Shown here piece after piece: positions 55,926 through 64,000 of a DNA stretch of 64,000 nt (position 1 is the stretch's first letter; each line of letters begins with the position of its first letter). The DNA is from Todiramphus chloris collaris. Taxonomy: Eukaryota > Chordata > Aves > Coraciiformes > Alcedinidae. The DNA is taken from assembly GCA_025345505.1 (NCBI GenBank), contig JANVCC010009742.1, positions 436,907 to 500,906 on the forward strand. Reading direction: 5' to 3'. The notes under the pieces were generated by a model. That model was not told where the DNA came from and ran no database searches. It saw only the letters and a program-made list of their open reading frames with translations. A program made the translations under genes and the position numbers.

Positions 55926-56252
55926 ATGGACAATTACAATTTCTGGTCAAATCTGCTCGACACGTTCCAATCCTCGCCCGATTGGATCAAGGCGCTGTGG
56001 CTGATCGTCCCGCCCGCCTTCGTGCTGGCGCTCGTCGCCTTAACGCTGCGCTTCCGGATTGAGAGCAGGAAGGTGGAAAGACGTTTTGACGGCGAGCTGG
56101 TCTATTCCATTCACCGCGATGCGGGCAACCAGCTGCATGTCGTCAGCTACCTCAAGCCAGCGGGACATAACCCGTCGCTGCTTTTTCTCGATCAGGGCGA
56201 CCGCGATGCTTTTGAACACCCGCAGGTCGAACCGCCATCCGAAAACCGGTAG
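55926..56252 (+). CDS. Small membrane protein of unknown function
   Basis: A 108-residue protein with one strong membrane helix (residues ~22-42, IKALWLIVPPAFVLALVALTL), preceded by an aromatic N-terminus and followed by a basic segment (RIESRKVERR) and a short soluble domain. I do not recognise the family. GGGAG lies 5 bases before the ATG at 55926, at the end of the structured leader, which could hide it. Its last bases are also part of a sequence that resembles the 3' end of the L,D-transpeptidase gene (see 56245). Confidence 0.65.
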   Translation: MDNYNFWSNLLDTFQSSPDWIKALWLIVPPAFVLALVALTLRFRIESRKVERRFDGELVYSIHRDAGNQLHVVSYLKPAGHNPSLLFLDQGDRDAFEHPQVEPPSENR

Positions 56253-56485
56253 CCTACAGCTTTGTGGTCTGGCACGGACGGACGTATGGCTCCAAATGCT
56301 AAATGTGTGAGATTAAACAGCACCGCCCGTTAATTAAAGAAATTGCATTTTTCTTTATTAATGACGATGGCTAATTAAGAAAGGCGCCCATGATGACGAT
56401 CATCATTGGCTGCGGTCGCGGCTCGCAGCCTTTATCATCGCTTACAACTTCGCCCGCAAACCGGTAGCTTACAGCTTTGCCGTCG
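56245..56485. repeat. Direct repeat of the L,D-transpeptidase 3' end
   Basis: AACCGGTAGCYTACAGCTTTG occurs at 56247-56267 and 56459-56479, with weaker similarity continuing for about 20 bases. The right copy is the stop region of the L,D-transpeptidase gene; the left copy overlaps the end of the small membrane protein gene. The AT-rich spacer (with an imperfect palindrome at 56331-56362) has no gene. Confidence 0.6.
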
Positions 56486-58385
56486 TCTGCGGAACGTCCG
56501 CCTGGCGCACCGCCGTCGTCTTGACGATGGCCTTTTCCATGTAGAGATCGCGCTGATAGACGTCGTCGAAATACTGGATGGCGCCCGTCCTGGCATCCGG
56601 CCACGCGGTGAAATACGAGACGTAAACCGGCAGCGGGTCCTTGACCCGGACGCTGCGCTCATTCTTGCCGAAATACTGGTTCAGTTCCTCGACCGGCACG
56701 CCGAGCACGGCCGCAGCCATGTCACGCGGACGTTCCAGACGGATGCAGCCGTGGCTAAGCGCCCGCATATCCCGCTTGAAGTAGGACTTTGCCGGCGTGT
56801 CGTGCATGTAGATGTCATGGCTGTTGGGGAACAGAATCTTCAGCTCGCCCAGCGCATTGTCGAGGCTCGGCTTCTGGCGGATGCCCACACCGCCGCCGCT
56901 CGAAGCCACCTGCGCCCAGTCCACGGCGCTTGATGGAATGACACGGCCGGACTTGTCATAGACCTCGTAACCGCTGTTCTCGAGATAGGAGGGGTTATTG
57001 AGAATTTTCGGCATCATCTCATTGAGAATGATCGACCGCGGCACGCCCCAGGACGGGTTGAACACGACGGTCTGGATCGTGTTGTCGAAAAAGTAGGTCT
57101 GGTTGGTCGGCGAACCGACCACGATGTTCATCGCCAGCTTTTCCGCATTGTCGTCAAAATACTGCGCGCGATAGGCCGGCTGGTTGATGAACACGTAGCG
57201 CTTGCCGAAATCGTGCGGCAGCCAGCGCAGGCGCTCCATGGAATAGAGAATGCGGTCACGCTTGGAACTGTTGGTCTCGCCCTGCAGCGAACTGATGGTG
57301 CCGCGCCCGATCACGCCATCGGGCTTCTTGCCCTGGCTGGTCTGGAAATCCTTGATCGCCTCGACCAGGCTCGGGTCATAAACCGTCGCATTCTCATGTT
57401 CCTGCAGCACGGCTTCATGCTTGGCGAGAAAATCCTTCGGCGCCTTCGCCTTGATCAAGGCGACCACGTTGCGGATTTCCGGGTTTTCCTCGCCGGGACG
57501 GATCATGGTGCCGGGCGCAACGCGCACTGTCGGCTCGGCACTGGTCCCGCCAAGCTCATGCAGATTCTGCTTCAGTTCCGCATACCATTTGTTCTGCGGC
57601 TCAAAACTCTTGAGCAGCGCAGCGGCATCATTGGTTGACGCAAGCTGCTCGATCACCGCACGCGGCTTGACCCGGTCAACGGCGAAATCGTGGAACCCGC
57701 TCAGCCGGTTCGGATTGATGCGCCCGTCACCCTGGTCCATCGCATAGCGCAGCGCCCGCGCCGACATGGTCAGTTCGAAATCCGCCAGTTCCTTCAGCCG
57801 CGCCGGGATGTTGGCCCGGTCATAATCATCGCTCGGCAGCTTGACCGCATAATCCTTTGGATCAAGCCCGTCGGCGCCCGCCGCATTGAACACCGCCGCG
57901 ACCGCCTTGGCCTTGGCCGAGACATCATAGGAGGACGTCCAGATGGGCTGCTGTTTCAGGGCATAATAGGCAACGATAGCGTCCGCTATGTCCTTTTCCG
58001 CCAGAATATGGGCTTCCCTGATCTGCTCGAACTTCAGGCCGAACTGTTCCAGCGGAATCTGCGGTGCGGCATCCCGGTTCTGATTGGCCGATGCCGTCAG
58101 TTGCAGGTCGATCCTGGAAAAATCCACCCGCACCAGCCCGTCGGGTTTGTAATCGTAATTCTTCGGCGCGGTCACCGTCACGCGCTTGACGGGCGCTGCC
58201 CGGGCAACGGGCTGCTGCCGCGGCAGTTCAGGCTTCGGCGCATAGACCGGCTGTGCCTGTACGCGGCGGCTGCCAAACAGGAAATCCATCAAATTGTCGG
58301 CGGCCAGTGCCGGAGACATGGAAATGGCTGTGGCCGACAACATGGCAGCTACAAAAATCGCATGCTTTTTCGAATTGGAATTCAT
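56469..58385 (-). CDS. L,D-transpeptidase (YcbB/LdtD-like)
   Basis: A 638-residue exported enzyme that makes 3-3 crosslinks in peptidoglycan or attaches proteins to it. A signal peptide (cleavage after PALA) is followed by a low-complexity stretch and a long N-terminal domain. A peptidoglycan-binding module (VEAIKDFQTSQGKKPDGVIG) comes next, then the YkuD catalytic domain (~400-580) with the active cysteine in LSHGCIRLERP. The order with the inserted helical subdomain is as in YcbB/LdtD. The ATG at 58385 is chosen; an upstream start at 58433 would spoil the signal peptide. Its 3' end is partly duplicated 212 bases downstream (56245). Confidence 0.93.
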   Translation of the reverse strand: MNSNSKKHAIFVAAMLSATAISMSPALAADNLMDFLFGSRRVQAQPVYAPKPELPRQQPVARAAPVKRVTVTAPKNYDYKPDGLVRVDFSRIDLQLTASANQNRDAAPQIPLEQFGLKFEQIREAHILAEKDIADAIVAYYALKQQPIWTSSYDVSAKAKAVAAVFNAAGADGLDPKDYAVKLPSDDYDRANIPARLKELADFELTMSARALRYAMDQGDGRINPNRLSGFHDFAVDRVKPRAVIEQLASTNDAAALLKSFEPQNKWYAELKQNLHELGGTSAEPTVRVAPGTMIRPGEENPEIRNVVALIKAKAPKDFLAKHEAVLQEHENATVYDPSLVEAIKDFQTSQGKKPDGVIGRGTISSLQGETNSSKRDRILYSMERLRWLPHDFGKRYVFINQPAYRAQYFDDNAEKLAMNIVVGSPTNQTYFFDNTIQTVVFNPSWGVPRSIILNEMMPKILNNPSYLENSGYEVYDKSGRVIPSSAVDWAQVASSGGGVGIRQKPSLDNALGELKILFPNSHDIYMHDTPAKSYFKRDMRALSHGCIRLERPRDMAAAVLGVPVEELNQYFGKNERSVRVKDPLPVYVSYFTAWPDARTGAIQYFDDVYQRDLYMEKAIVKTTAVRQADVPQTTAKL

Positions 58386-58833
58386 AATGCTCGCCCAGAT
58401 GGTACAGTCACGCCCGCAACGGATGCAGGCCACGAATGGTGATTCACAGCCAGTTTCGCCGCATCCTATTTACAATCTTTTAACAATAACCCGCCCCTTC
58501 GATTTATATTCGCGCGCGCCGCTCGAGCACCCTGATGATGGCTATCGGCTCATTTAACGCGATTCACCGCAGCTTTCACACCGATTCGCGCATCACGGCC
58601 CTGACCCAATCAATTCTTTTGCAGAACATGCAATAATGTCACAGCTCAAGTGACGCGAAACTTGAATTGCGCTATTCGGCGCATAAATATTTCCAAGTAT
58701 CCTTACTGTTGTTCATTATAGCATTAATAAGTACTTTGAGCACACCCGCCAAAGCAGGTTATAGTCTTCTGAAGAAAATATTTCTCACGGGAAAGCCCGC
58801 GCGGATATCGGTACTATTGCTCAGCAGCAGGGA
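58386..58833. other. Intergenic region before the L,D-transpeptidase gene
   Basis: 448 bases, clearly more AT-rich than the neighbours around 58640-58790. It holds a small hairpin GTCAC/GTGAC (58638-58642/58650-58654). I find no gene, operator or repeat that I can support; the promoter of the transpeptidase gene must lie here. Confidence 0.5.
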
Positions 58834-59214
58834 TCAGTGGCGATGACGGGTCACGACGGGCTCGCGGCTTAAACCTTTCGCCGCCAGTTCATCGAGATAG
58901 GCCTGCCAGCGCTCGTCGCGGTTGCGGCCGAGGTCGATCAGGTAATCCCAGCTGAAAAGGCCGGTATCGTGCATGTCATCGAAGGTGATGCGCACCGCAT
59001 AATTGCCGACGGGGTCCATCTTGGCGATTTCGACATTCATCTTGCCCGGAACCGTCACACGCTGTTCCGGCGAATGCCCCTGCACTTCCGCCGATGGCGA
59101 AGCCACGCGCAGCAGTTCCGCGCTCAACATGTAGGTTTCGCCGGTATCGAATGCGATCGTCAGGGAACGGCGATCCTTGCTCACCCGCAGTTCCTTGGGC
59201 CAGGCAGTGGTCAT
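58834..59214 (-). CDS. DUF971 domain protein
   Basis: A 126-residue protein of the DUF971 (GBBH-like N-terminal) family. WPKELRVSKDRRSLTIAFDTG at the start and GNYAVRITFDDMHDTGLFSWDYL near the end are family motifs. It is a stand-alone form of the small domain found at the N-terminus of gamma-butyrobetaine hydroxylase, and is often found near Fe-S or Mrp/ApbC genes. Its role is unknown. The ATG at 59214 is supported by AAAGGAG 8 bases upstream, against a longer frame at 59277. Divergent from moaA. Confidence 0.88.
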   Translation of the reverse strand: MTTAWPKELRVSKDRRSLTIAFDTGETYMLSAELLRVASPSAEVQGHSPEQRVTVPGKMNVEIAKMDPVGNYAVRITFDDMHDTGLFSWDYLIDLGRNRDERWQAYLDELAAKGLSREPVVTRHRH

Positions 59215-59351
59215 GGCAGATGCTCCTTTATGCGCACTCTTCTCTATGCGCCCCGACATTTGGTCGCAAGTGAACAATCGTCCGCATGCGGAATCCTATA
59301 GAGACTGGACAAGCCGGGGCCGCCACCCTATCTCTTCTCAAGGAGGTTTGC

Positions 59352-60386
59352 TTGGACCACGTCGCATTGCTCGAGAAAACGGCTGTACAAACACCGATGG
59401 TTGATCCTTTCGGCAGGACGATCAGCTATTTGCGTGTGTCTGTCACCGACCGCTGCGACTTCCGCTGCACCTATTGCATGTCCGAGCACATGACCTTCCT
59501 GCCCAAGAAAGACCTTCTGACGCTGGAAGAACTGGACCGCCTGTGCACCGCCTTCATCGGAAAAGGCGTCAAAAAACTGCGGCTGACCGGCGGCGAACCG
59601 CTGGTGCGCAAGAACATCATGCATCTGATCGGTGAGCTGTCGCGCCATCTGCGCAGCGGTGCTCTCGAAGAATTGACCTTGACCACGAATGGCTCGCAGC
59701 TCGCCCGCCATGCGGCTGAGCTGGCCGAGCACGGCGTCAAACGCATCAATGTATCGCTCGATACGCTCAATCCGGAAAAATTCCACGCGATCACCCGCTG
59801 GGGCGATCTGGCGCGGGTGATGGAAGGTATCGACGCGGCGCAGGCTGCCGGCATCCGGGTCAAGCTGAATGCCGTTGCCCTCAAGGGGTTCAACGACCTG
59901 GAAATCCCGGAGATGATCCGCTGGGCCCATGGCCGCGACATGGACCTGACGCTGATCGAAACCATGCCGATGGGCGAAATCGATCTGGACCGGACCGATC
60001 AGTATCTGCCGCTGTCCATGGTCAGGGCCGACCTTGCCCGGCAATTCACGCTGGATGACATTCCATACAAGACCGGCGGCCCGGCACGTTACGCGCATAT
60101 TCGCGAAACGGGCGGGCGCATCGGCTTCATCACGCCGATGACGCACAATTTCTGCGAGAGCTGCAACCGCGTTCGCCTGACCTGCACCGGCACACTCTAT
60201 ATGTGTCTTGGACAGGAAGACGCCGCTGACCTGCGCGCGCCGCTGCGCGCCTCGGAAGGCAATGACCTCTTGAACGAGGCGATCGACGAAGCCATCGGCC
60301 GCAAGCCGAAGGGGCATGATTTCATCATCGATCGCCGCCACAACCGCCCTGCGGTCTCGCGCCATATGAGCGTGACCGGCGGCTAG
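59352..60386 (+). CDS. moaA: MoaA, GTP 3',8-cyclase of molybdopterin synthesis
   Basis: A 344-residue radical SAM enzyme. [18 protein letters not shown] has the CxxxCxxC for the SAM-linked cluster, and the C-terminal cluster ligands are in [35 protein letters not shown] is the SAM-binding loop. It makes the cyclic pyranopterin precursor from GTP with MoaC. The best start is a TTG at 59352 (AAGGAGG 6 bases upstream); the ATG at 59397 would cut the N-terminus, and 59286 lacks a site. The usual C-terminal Gly-Gly (VTGG) is present. The Mo cofactor genes mobA and mobB follow further down on the same strand. Confidence 0.96.
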   Translation: MDHVALLEKTAVQTPMVDPFGRTISYLRVSVTDRCDFRCTYCMSEHMTFLPKKDLLTLEELDRLCTAFIGKGVKKLRLTGGEPLVRKNIMHLIGELSRHLRSGALEELTLTTNGSQLARHAAELAEHGVKRINVSLDTLNPEKFHAITRWGDLARVMEGIDAAQAAGIRVKLNAVALKGFNDLEIPEMIRWAHGRDMDLTLIETMPMGEIDLDRTDQYLPLSMVRADLARQFTLDDIPYKTGGPARYAHIRETGGRIGFITPMTHNFCESCNRVRLTCTGTLYMCLGQEDAADLRAPLRASEGNDLLNEAIDEAIGRKPKGHDFIIDRRHNRPAVSRHMSVTGG

Positions 60387-60477
60387 AGCATTTTCCAACA
60401 TTCCGGATGCACGAAGCCTCGCCGCTTGATATATCAAACAGAGCGATTCCGGGGGAGAATCGCCTGCTCTCATTCGG

Positions 60478-61407
60478 ATGAACGCCTTGGCGCTTACGCC
60501 CAATCTTCGCGGCAGCCTGTACATGGCCATCGGCATGGCTAGTTTCACCTTCAATGACGCGACAGTCAAACTGGTTGGCGCGCATATGAACATGGGCCAG
60601 GTGATGCTGGTGCGCGGCGTGATGGCGACCACGCTCATCCTGCTGCTCGCCTGGCGGCAGGGTATGCTGATACCGCTGCGCCACGCCTTGCACCGCATGA
60701 CGATCCTGCGCGCCGTCGGCGAAGTCGTGGGAACCGTGAGTTTTCTCATCGCGCTTGTTCATGTTCCCCTCGCCCTCACCTCGGCCATTCTGCAGGCCCT
60801 GCCGCTGGCCGTCACGCTGGGCGCGGCGATGTTCCTCGGCGAACCCGTGGGATGGCGGCGCTGGATCGCCATCGCCGTCGGCTTCTGCGGTGTCCTCATC
60901 ATTGTTCGCCCGGGTTACGAGGGCGTCAGCCCCTACGTCCTGCTGATCGCCGTAACCGTGATCTTTGCTGCGATGCGCGATCTCGCCACGCGGCGCGTGC
61001 CCAAAGCCATCCCGGTGCTGATGATATCCGCCCTGACATCGGCGGGCGTATCGCTGGCCGGCATCGGCCTGATCGGCCCGCTGGGCGGCTGGACGCCGAT
61101 GACCTGGCTGAACACCGGCCTCCTGTTCTTCGCCTCCTGCTGCGTGATCGTCGCCTACCATTTCATCATTCTCGCCATGCGCGAGGGCGAAATTTCCTTC
61201 GTCGCACCGTTCCGCTACACAAGCCTCGTCTGGGCCATTCTTCTGGGTTTCCTGTTCTTCGGCGACCTGCCGGATTTTCCCATGATCATCGGCGCCATGA
61301 TCGTTATTGGCAGCGGCCTCTATACGCTTTACCGTGAGCGGATTGTGGGACGGAGGCTGCCCGCCGCAACGGCTGTGGCGGCCGGTTCTTCGCCCGATGG
61401 AGTGTAA
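60478..61407 (+). CDS. EamA/DMT family transporter
   Basis: A 309-residue membrane protein with ten predicted helices in two EamA repeats (residues ~11-145 and ~155-290). Family residues include LVRGVMATTLILLL and the proline-rich helix end in HVPLALTSAIL. The substrate is unknown. It lies 3 bases before mobA, so it is probably transcribed with the molybdenum cofactor genes, although a role in molybdenum metabolism is not shown. Confidence 0.85.
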   Translation: MNALALTPNLRGSLYMAIGMASFTFNDATVKLVGAHMNMGQVMLVRGVMATTLILLLAWRQGMLIPLRHALHRMTILRAVGEVVGTVSFLIALVHVPLALTSAILQALPLAVTLGAAMFLGEPVGWRRWIAIAVGFCGVLIIVRPGYEGVSPYVLLIAVTVIFAAMRDLATRRVPKAIPVLMISALTSAGVSLAGIGLIGPLGGWTPMTWLNTGLLFFASCCVIVAYHFIILAMREGEISFVAPFRYTSLVWAILLGFLFFGDLPDFPMIIGAMIVIGSGLYTLYRERIVGRRLPAATAVAAGSSPDGV

Positions 61408-61410
61408 GCG

Positions 61411-62058
61411 GTGCGCATTGCAGGGATTATTCTGGCCGGCGGCCGCTCGAGCCGCATGGACGGGCACGACAAGGCGCTTTTGCCGTTCGGCACGGCGCGG
61501 CTGATCGATTTCATCGTCGCGCGCCTGTCACTTCAACTGGAAACCCTGGCCATCAACAGCAATGGCGATCCTGCGCCCCTCGCCGATCTGCGCCTGCCCG
61601 TTGTCGCCGACAGCGTCACGGGATTCGCCGGCCCGCTCGCCGGTATCGTTGCCGGCATGGAATGGGCCGCAGGCTGCGCGCTTCCCCTCACCCATATCCT
61701 GACCGTCGCCACGGACACGCCCTTCTTTCCGCATGATCTCGCCTCCAGACTTGGCGGGGCCATCGCCGATGCCCCGGATCACATCGCCGTCGCTGTCTCC
61801 GATGGGACATGGCACCCGGTGTTCGGGCTCTGGCCGGTTGCGATGAAGGAGGACCTGAAGCAATGGCTGCGCGATCCGGAGAACCGGCGGGTCCGCACCT
61901 GGATCGAAGATCACGCGCACCGCACGGTGGATTTTCCGCTGATGACGGCGCAATCAGGCGATTCATTCGATCCGTTCTTCAATATCAATCGCCCGGACGA
62001 TCTCGGCCAGGCCCGGTCGATGATCGCAGAATCACGCGATTGGAAGACATGTTCATGA
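61411..62058 (+). CDS. mobA: MobA, molybdenum cofactor guanylyltransferase
   Basis: A 215-residue nucleotidyltransferase that joins GMP to molybdopterin. IILAGGRSSRMDGHDKALLPFG is the GTP-binding signature, and VATDTPFFP holds the metal-binding Asp. Length is normal. It starts with GTG at 61411 directly behind the EamA gene and overlaps mobB by 4 bases (ATGA). Confidence 0.95.
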   Translation: MRIAGIILAGGRSSRMDGHDKALLPFGTARLIDFIVARLSLQLETLAINSNGDPAPLADLRLPVVADSVTGFAGPLAGIVAGMEWAAGCALPLTHILTVATDTPFFPHDLASRLGGAIADAPDHIAVAVSDGTWHPVFGLWPVAMKEDLKQWLRDPENRRVRTWIEDHAHRTVDFPLMTAQSGDSFDPFFNINRPDDLGQARSMIAESRDWKTCS

Positions 62059-62564
62059 CCCACCGCATCTTTGGCATCACAGGCTGGAAGAACTCGGGCA
62101 AAACAACCCTGACGGTCAAGCTCGTAACGGAACTGACGCGGCGCGGCTGGAAGATTTCAACCGTCAAACACGCCCATCATGATTTCGACATCGACAAGGA
62201 AGGCACGGATTCCTTCCGCCACCGCAAAGCGGGTGCCGGAGAAGTGGCCATTGTTTCCGACCGCCGCTGGGCGCTCATGCATGAACTGGCGGATGAGGCG
62301 GAACCGTCCCTCGAAGAGATTGTCGCGCGGCTTGCCCCATGCGATCTCGTTCTGGTCGAGGGCTACAAGCGCGAAGGCCACAAGAAGATCGAGACGCGGC
62401 GGCTGGAGGGACGCCCCGGCGGGAGCCTGGCGCAAAATGATCCCGGCATCGTCGCCATCGCCAGCGATTTTCCGGTGACGGACGAGCAGATTCCCGTCTT
62501 CGACCTGGATAACACGACAGGATTGGCCGACTTTATCGAGCATGAGATGGGGCTTGCCCGCTAG
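62055..62564 (+). CDS. mobB: MobB, molybdopterin-guanine dinucleotide biosynthesis accessory protein
   Basis: A 169-residue P-loop GTP-binding protein that aids MobA. FGITGWKNSGKTTLTVKLV is Walker A, HAHHDFDIDKEGTDSFRHR follows as in the family, and DLVLVEGYKREGHKKIE is the conserved C-terminal block. It is coupled to mobA by a 4-base overlap; an ATG at 62049 would lengthen the overlap. Confidence 0.95.
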   Translation: MTHRIFGITGWKNSGKTTLTVKLVTELTRRGWKISTVKHAHHDFDIDKEGTDSFRHRKAGAGEVAIVSDRRWALMHELADEAEPSLEEIVARLAPCDLVLVEGYKREGHKKIETRRLEGRPGGSLAQNDPGIVAIASDFPVTDEQIPVFDLDNTTGLADFIEHEMGLAR

Positions 62565-62797
62565 GCGGGTCAGGAAATGACGTTTCGCGCGGAAGCTGCG
62601 CAAGAAAAATATAATCCTCAAACAATTATGTGGTTTTGCCGTCCTGAATCGCCGCCCGGTAAAAGATTCCCGGTTGCTTTTATCAGAAAACTAGTGGGAA
62701 TATCGCCGGTCAGGAGCAGCGAAAAAACTGCGACCTTGCCCGGAAGGCTGTCCAAAAGAACAGGGGAACAGCCGGGCCACAAAAGAGAGGTTGAATA

Positions 62798-63589
62798 ATG
62801 CGTATCACCAAGCGTCTCGCACTCGGCGTTGCTGCCGTTGCCTTTGCATTGTCCATGGGAGCGGCCCATGCAGAGGACGCCCTGAAGCTGACCATCGCTT
62901 CAGAGGGAGCCTACCCGCCCTTCAACAACCTGACGCCGGACGGCAAGCTGGAAGGCTTTGACATCGATATCGGCAAGGCGCTTTGCGAAGAGATGAAGGC
63001 GCAGTGCACCTTCGTCACCCAGGATTGGGATGGCATGATTCCCGCCCTGCAGGCCGGCAAGTTCGATGCCATCATCGCATCCATGTCTATCACGGATGAA
63101 CGCCTGAAGAAGGTCGATTTCTCCAAGAAGTACTACAACACGCCTCCGGGCATTGCCGTACCGAAGGATTCCAAGCTGAAGGACGTCACGCCGGAATCCC
63201 TGAAGGGCAAGACACTGGGCGTGCAGGCATCGACCAGCCACTCCAACTTTGCCGAAGCCAAATACAGCGGCGCCGACATCAAGATGTATCCGACCGCCGA
63301 CGAATATAAGCTCGATCTGGCCAATGGCCGCATCGACGCTGCCATGGACGACTCCGTCGTTTTGGGTCAGTGGCTCGACAGCGATGCCGGCAAGTGCTGC
63401 AAGCTCCTTGGCACGATCACCCCGGATCCGGTCATCCATGGTCCGGGCGCTGGCGTCACTGTCAAGAAGGGCAACACGGCCCTGGCTGACAAGTTCTCCG
63501 CTGCCATCGCTGCGATCCGCAAGAACGGCAAATACAAGCAGATCAACGACAAGTACTTCAAGCTTGACGTTTATGGCGCCGAAAATTGA
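62798..63589 (+). CDS. Polar amino acid ABC transporter substrate-binding protein (HisJ/ArgT-like)
   Basis: A 263-residue periplasmic binding protein. The signal peptide ends at AHA (residue ~25). The mature chain shows GAYPPFNNLTPDGKLEGFDIDIGKALC, the usual ligand-side motif, and FDAIIASMSITDERLKKVDFS. CKLLGTITPD with an adjacent Cys pair is a frequent pattern in HisJ-type proteins. It most likely binds Lys, Arg, ornithine or His. First gene of an ABC operon that continues into the truncated permease gene. Confidence 0.93.
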   Translation: MRITKRLALGVAAVAFALSMGAAHAEDALKLTIASEGAYPPFNNLTPDGKLEGFDIDIGKALCEEMKAQCTFVTQDWDGMIPALQAGKFDAIIASMSITDERLKKVDFSKKYYNTPPGIAVPKDSKLKDVTPESLKGKTLGVQASTSHSNFAEAKYSGADIKMYPTADEYKLDLANGRIDAAMDDSVVLGQWLDSDAGKCCKLLGTITPDPVIHGPGAGVTVKKGNTALADKFSAAIAAIRKNGKYKQINDKYFKLDVYGAEN

Positions 63590-63612
63590 TTTTAGCCTTG
63601 TGAATTGACCAA

Positions 63613-63643
63613 GGGGGATGGCGGATCTGTTCCGCCATCCCTT
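63613..63643 (+). terminator. Intra-operon hairpin between binding protein and permease
   Basis: A stem 63615-63625 / 63631-63641 (11 bp, GGGATGGCGGA) with a 5-base loop, extended by two G-T pairs. It lies 24 bases after the binding-protein stop, in the 156 bp gap before the permease. It lacks a T-run; such hairpins often raise the amount of binding protein over permease. Confidence 0.6.
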
Positions 63644-63745
63644 CCTGAACTCCATATTCGAACCTGAACTTTAAATTCAAAAATGACGGGCCGGCCCGAA
63701 AAATCGGGCACTGGGGAATGGCCTGCAAAAGAATGAAAGAAGCCT

Positions 63746-64000
63746 ATGGGCTCAATTGCGTTATTGGGATTTGGTGAAGGCGGCTGGGGCCTGAGCATAG
63801 CAAGCGGCATTCTTGTGACTGTCACTCTTGCGCTTGCGACATTGCCCGTCGGACTGCTCATCGGATTTTTCGTCGCTCTCGGCAAACAGGCCGAAGAACC
63901 GTCCATCCGGCTTGCGGCCAATATGTACACCACGATCTTTCGTGGCTTGCCCGAGCTGCTCACCCTGTTTCTCGTCTATTTCGGCGCACAGATCGGCATC
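63746..64000 (+). CDS. Polar amino acid ABC transporter permease, N-terminal fragment (cut by the right edge)
   Basis: The first 85 codons of a HisQ/HisM-type inner-membrane permease. A membrane helix (residues ~18-40, ILVTVTLALATLPVGLLIG) is followed by YTTIFRGLPELLTLFLVYFG, the start of the His/Glu/Gln/Arg/opine family permease domain. The gene runs off the window. It is partner to the binding protein before it. Confidence 0.9.
   Translation, partial: MGSIALLGFGEGGWGLSIASGILVTVTLALATLPVGLLIGFFVALGKQAEEPSIRLAANMYTTIFRGLPELLTLFLVYFGAQIGI

Overview
The window is a contiguous, gene-dense, high-GC piece of an alphaproteobacterial chromosome, most likely from the Hyphomicrobiales (Rhizobiales), in the neighbourhood of Phyllobacterium, Brucella/Ochrobactrum or Mesorhizobium. 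This placement is an inference from gene content: a CckA cell-cycle hybrid kinase next to a FliO-like gene and dksA, a giant apolipoprotein-like polar growth protein (GPR type), class II DAHP synthase, BA14K, DUF2865 and DUF2059 proteins, a second-type GltX, and an Anbu proteasome-like cluster. I see no rRNA, tRNA, CRISPR array, prophage or integrase. Mobile DNA is limited to small non-coding repeats.

Layout. 1-5.7 kb: end of an SDR gene, an ArsR-type regulator, cckA, a FliO-like membrane protein and dksA. 6-14.2 kb: sixA, the ycjX-ycjF pair, a secreted protein, folP-folK (without folB), a DUF922 protease-like protein, a ferredoxin with its ferredoxin-NADP reductase, and an Hpt-like protein that lacks the phosphoacceptor histidine. 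14.5-19.7 kb: one 1742-residue coiled-coil membrane protein with 18 exact-length 29-residue repeats. 20-30.5 kb: a flavin monooxygenase behind a highly structured leader, ftrA and a rhodanese, an Mla-type lipid transport operon with no adjacent permease gene, dgcA, an MFS transporter, and a glycosyltransferase/metallophosphoesterase pair. 30.7-43.4 kb: malic enzyme, DUF2865, gltX, an ABC exporter, nadE, dgkA, a GFA protein, nhaA and DAHP synthase. 43.5-50.6 kb: alpha/beta hydrolase, a TetR gene divergent from a second flavin monooxygenase with two matching operators, gor, DUF2059, rpiA and gph. 50.7-56.3 kb: a BA14K protein, then the four-gene ATP-grasp / alpha-E / transglutaminase / Anbu cluster and a small membrane protein behind a second structured leader. 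56.5-64 kb: L,D-transpeptidase, a DUF971 protein, moaA, EamA transporter, mobA-mobB, and the start of a polar amino acid ABC transporter operon.

Functional links: moaA, mobA and mobB serve molybdenum cofactor synthesis. The fdx/FNR and gor genes serve electron transfer and redox balance. cckA and the GPR-like giant relate to cell cycle and polar growth. The Anbu cluster is the least understood conserved system here.

The observations most worth following are: (1) the structured RNA-like leader at about 19855-20040, with a GNRA tetraloop and alternative hairpins abutting the ribosome binding site; (2) a second structured leader at 55725-55920 with an anti-Shine-Dalgarno; (3) the Anbu cluster; (4) five copies of a ~126 bp palindromic intergenic repeat and two larger inverted-repeat elements, each ending just before a start codon; (5) an 83 bp convergent overlap in which the ends of both DUF2865 and gltX look conserved.
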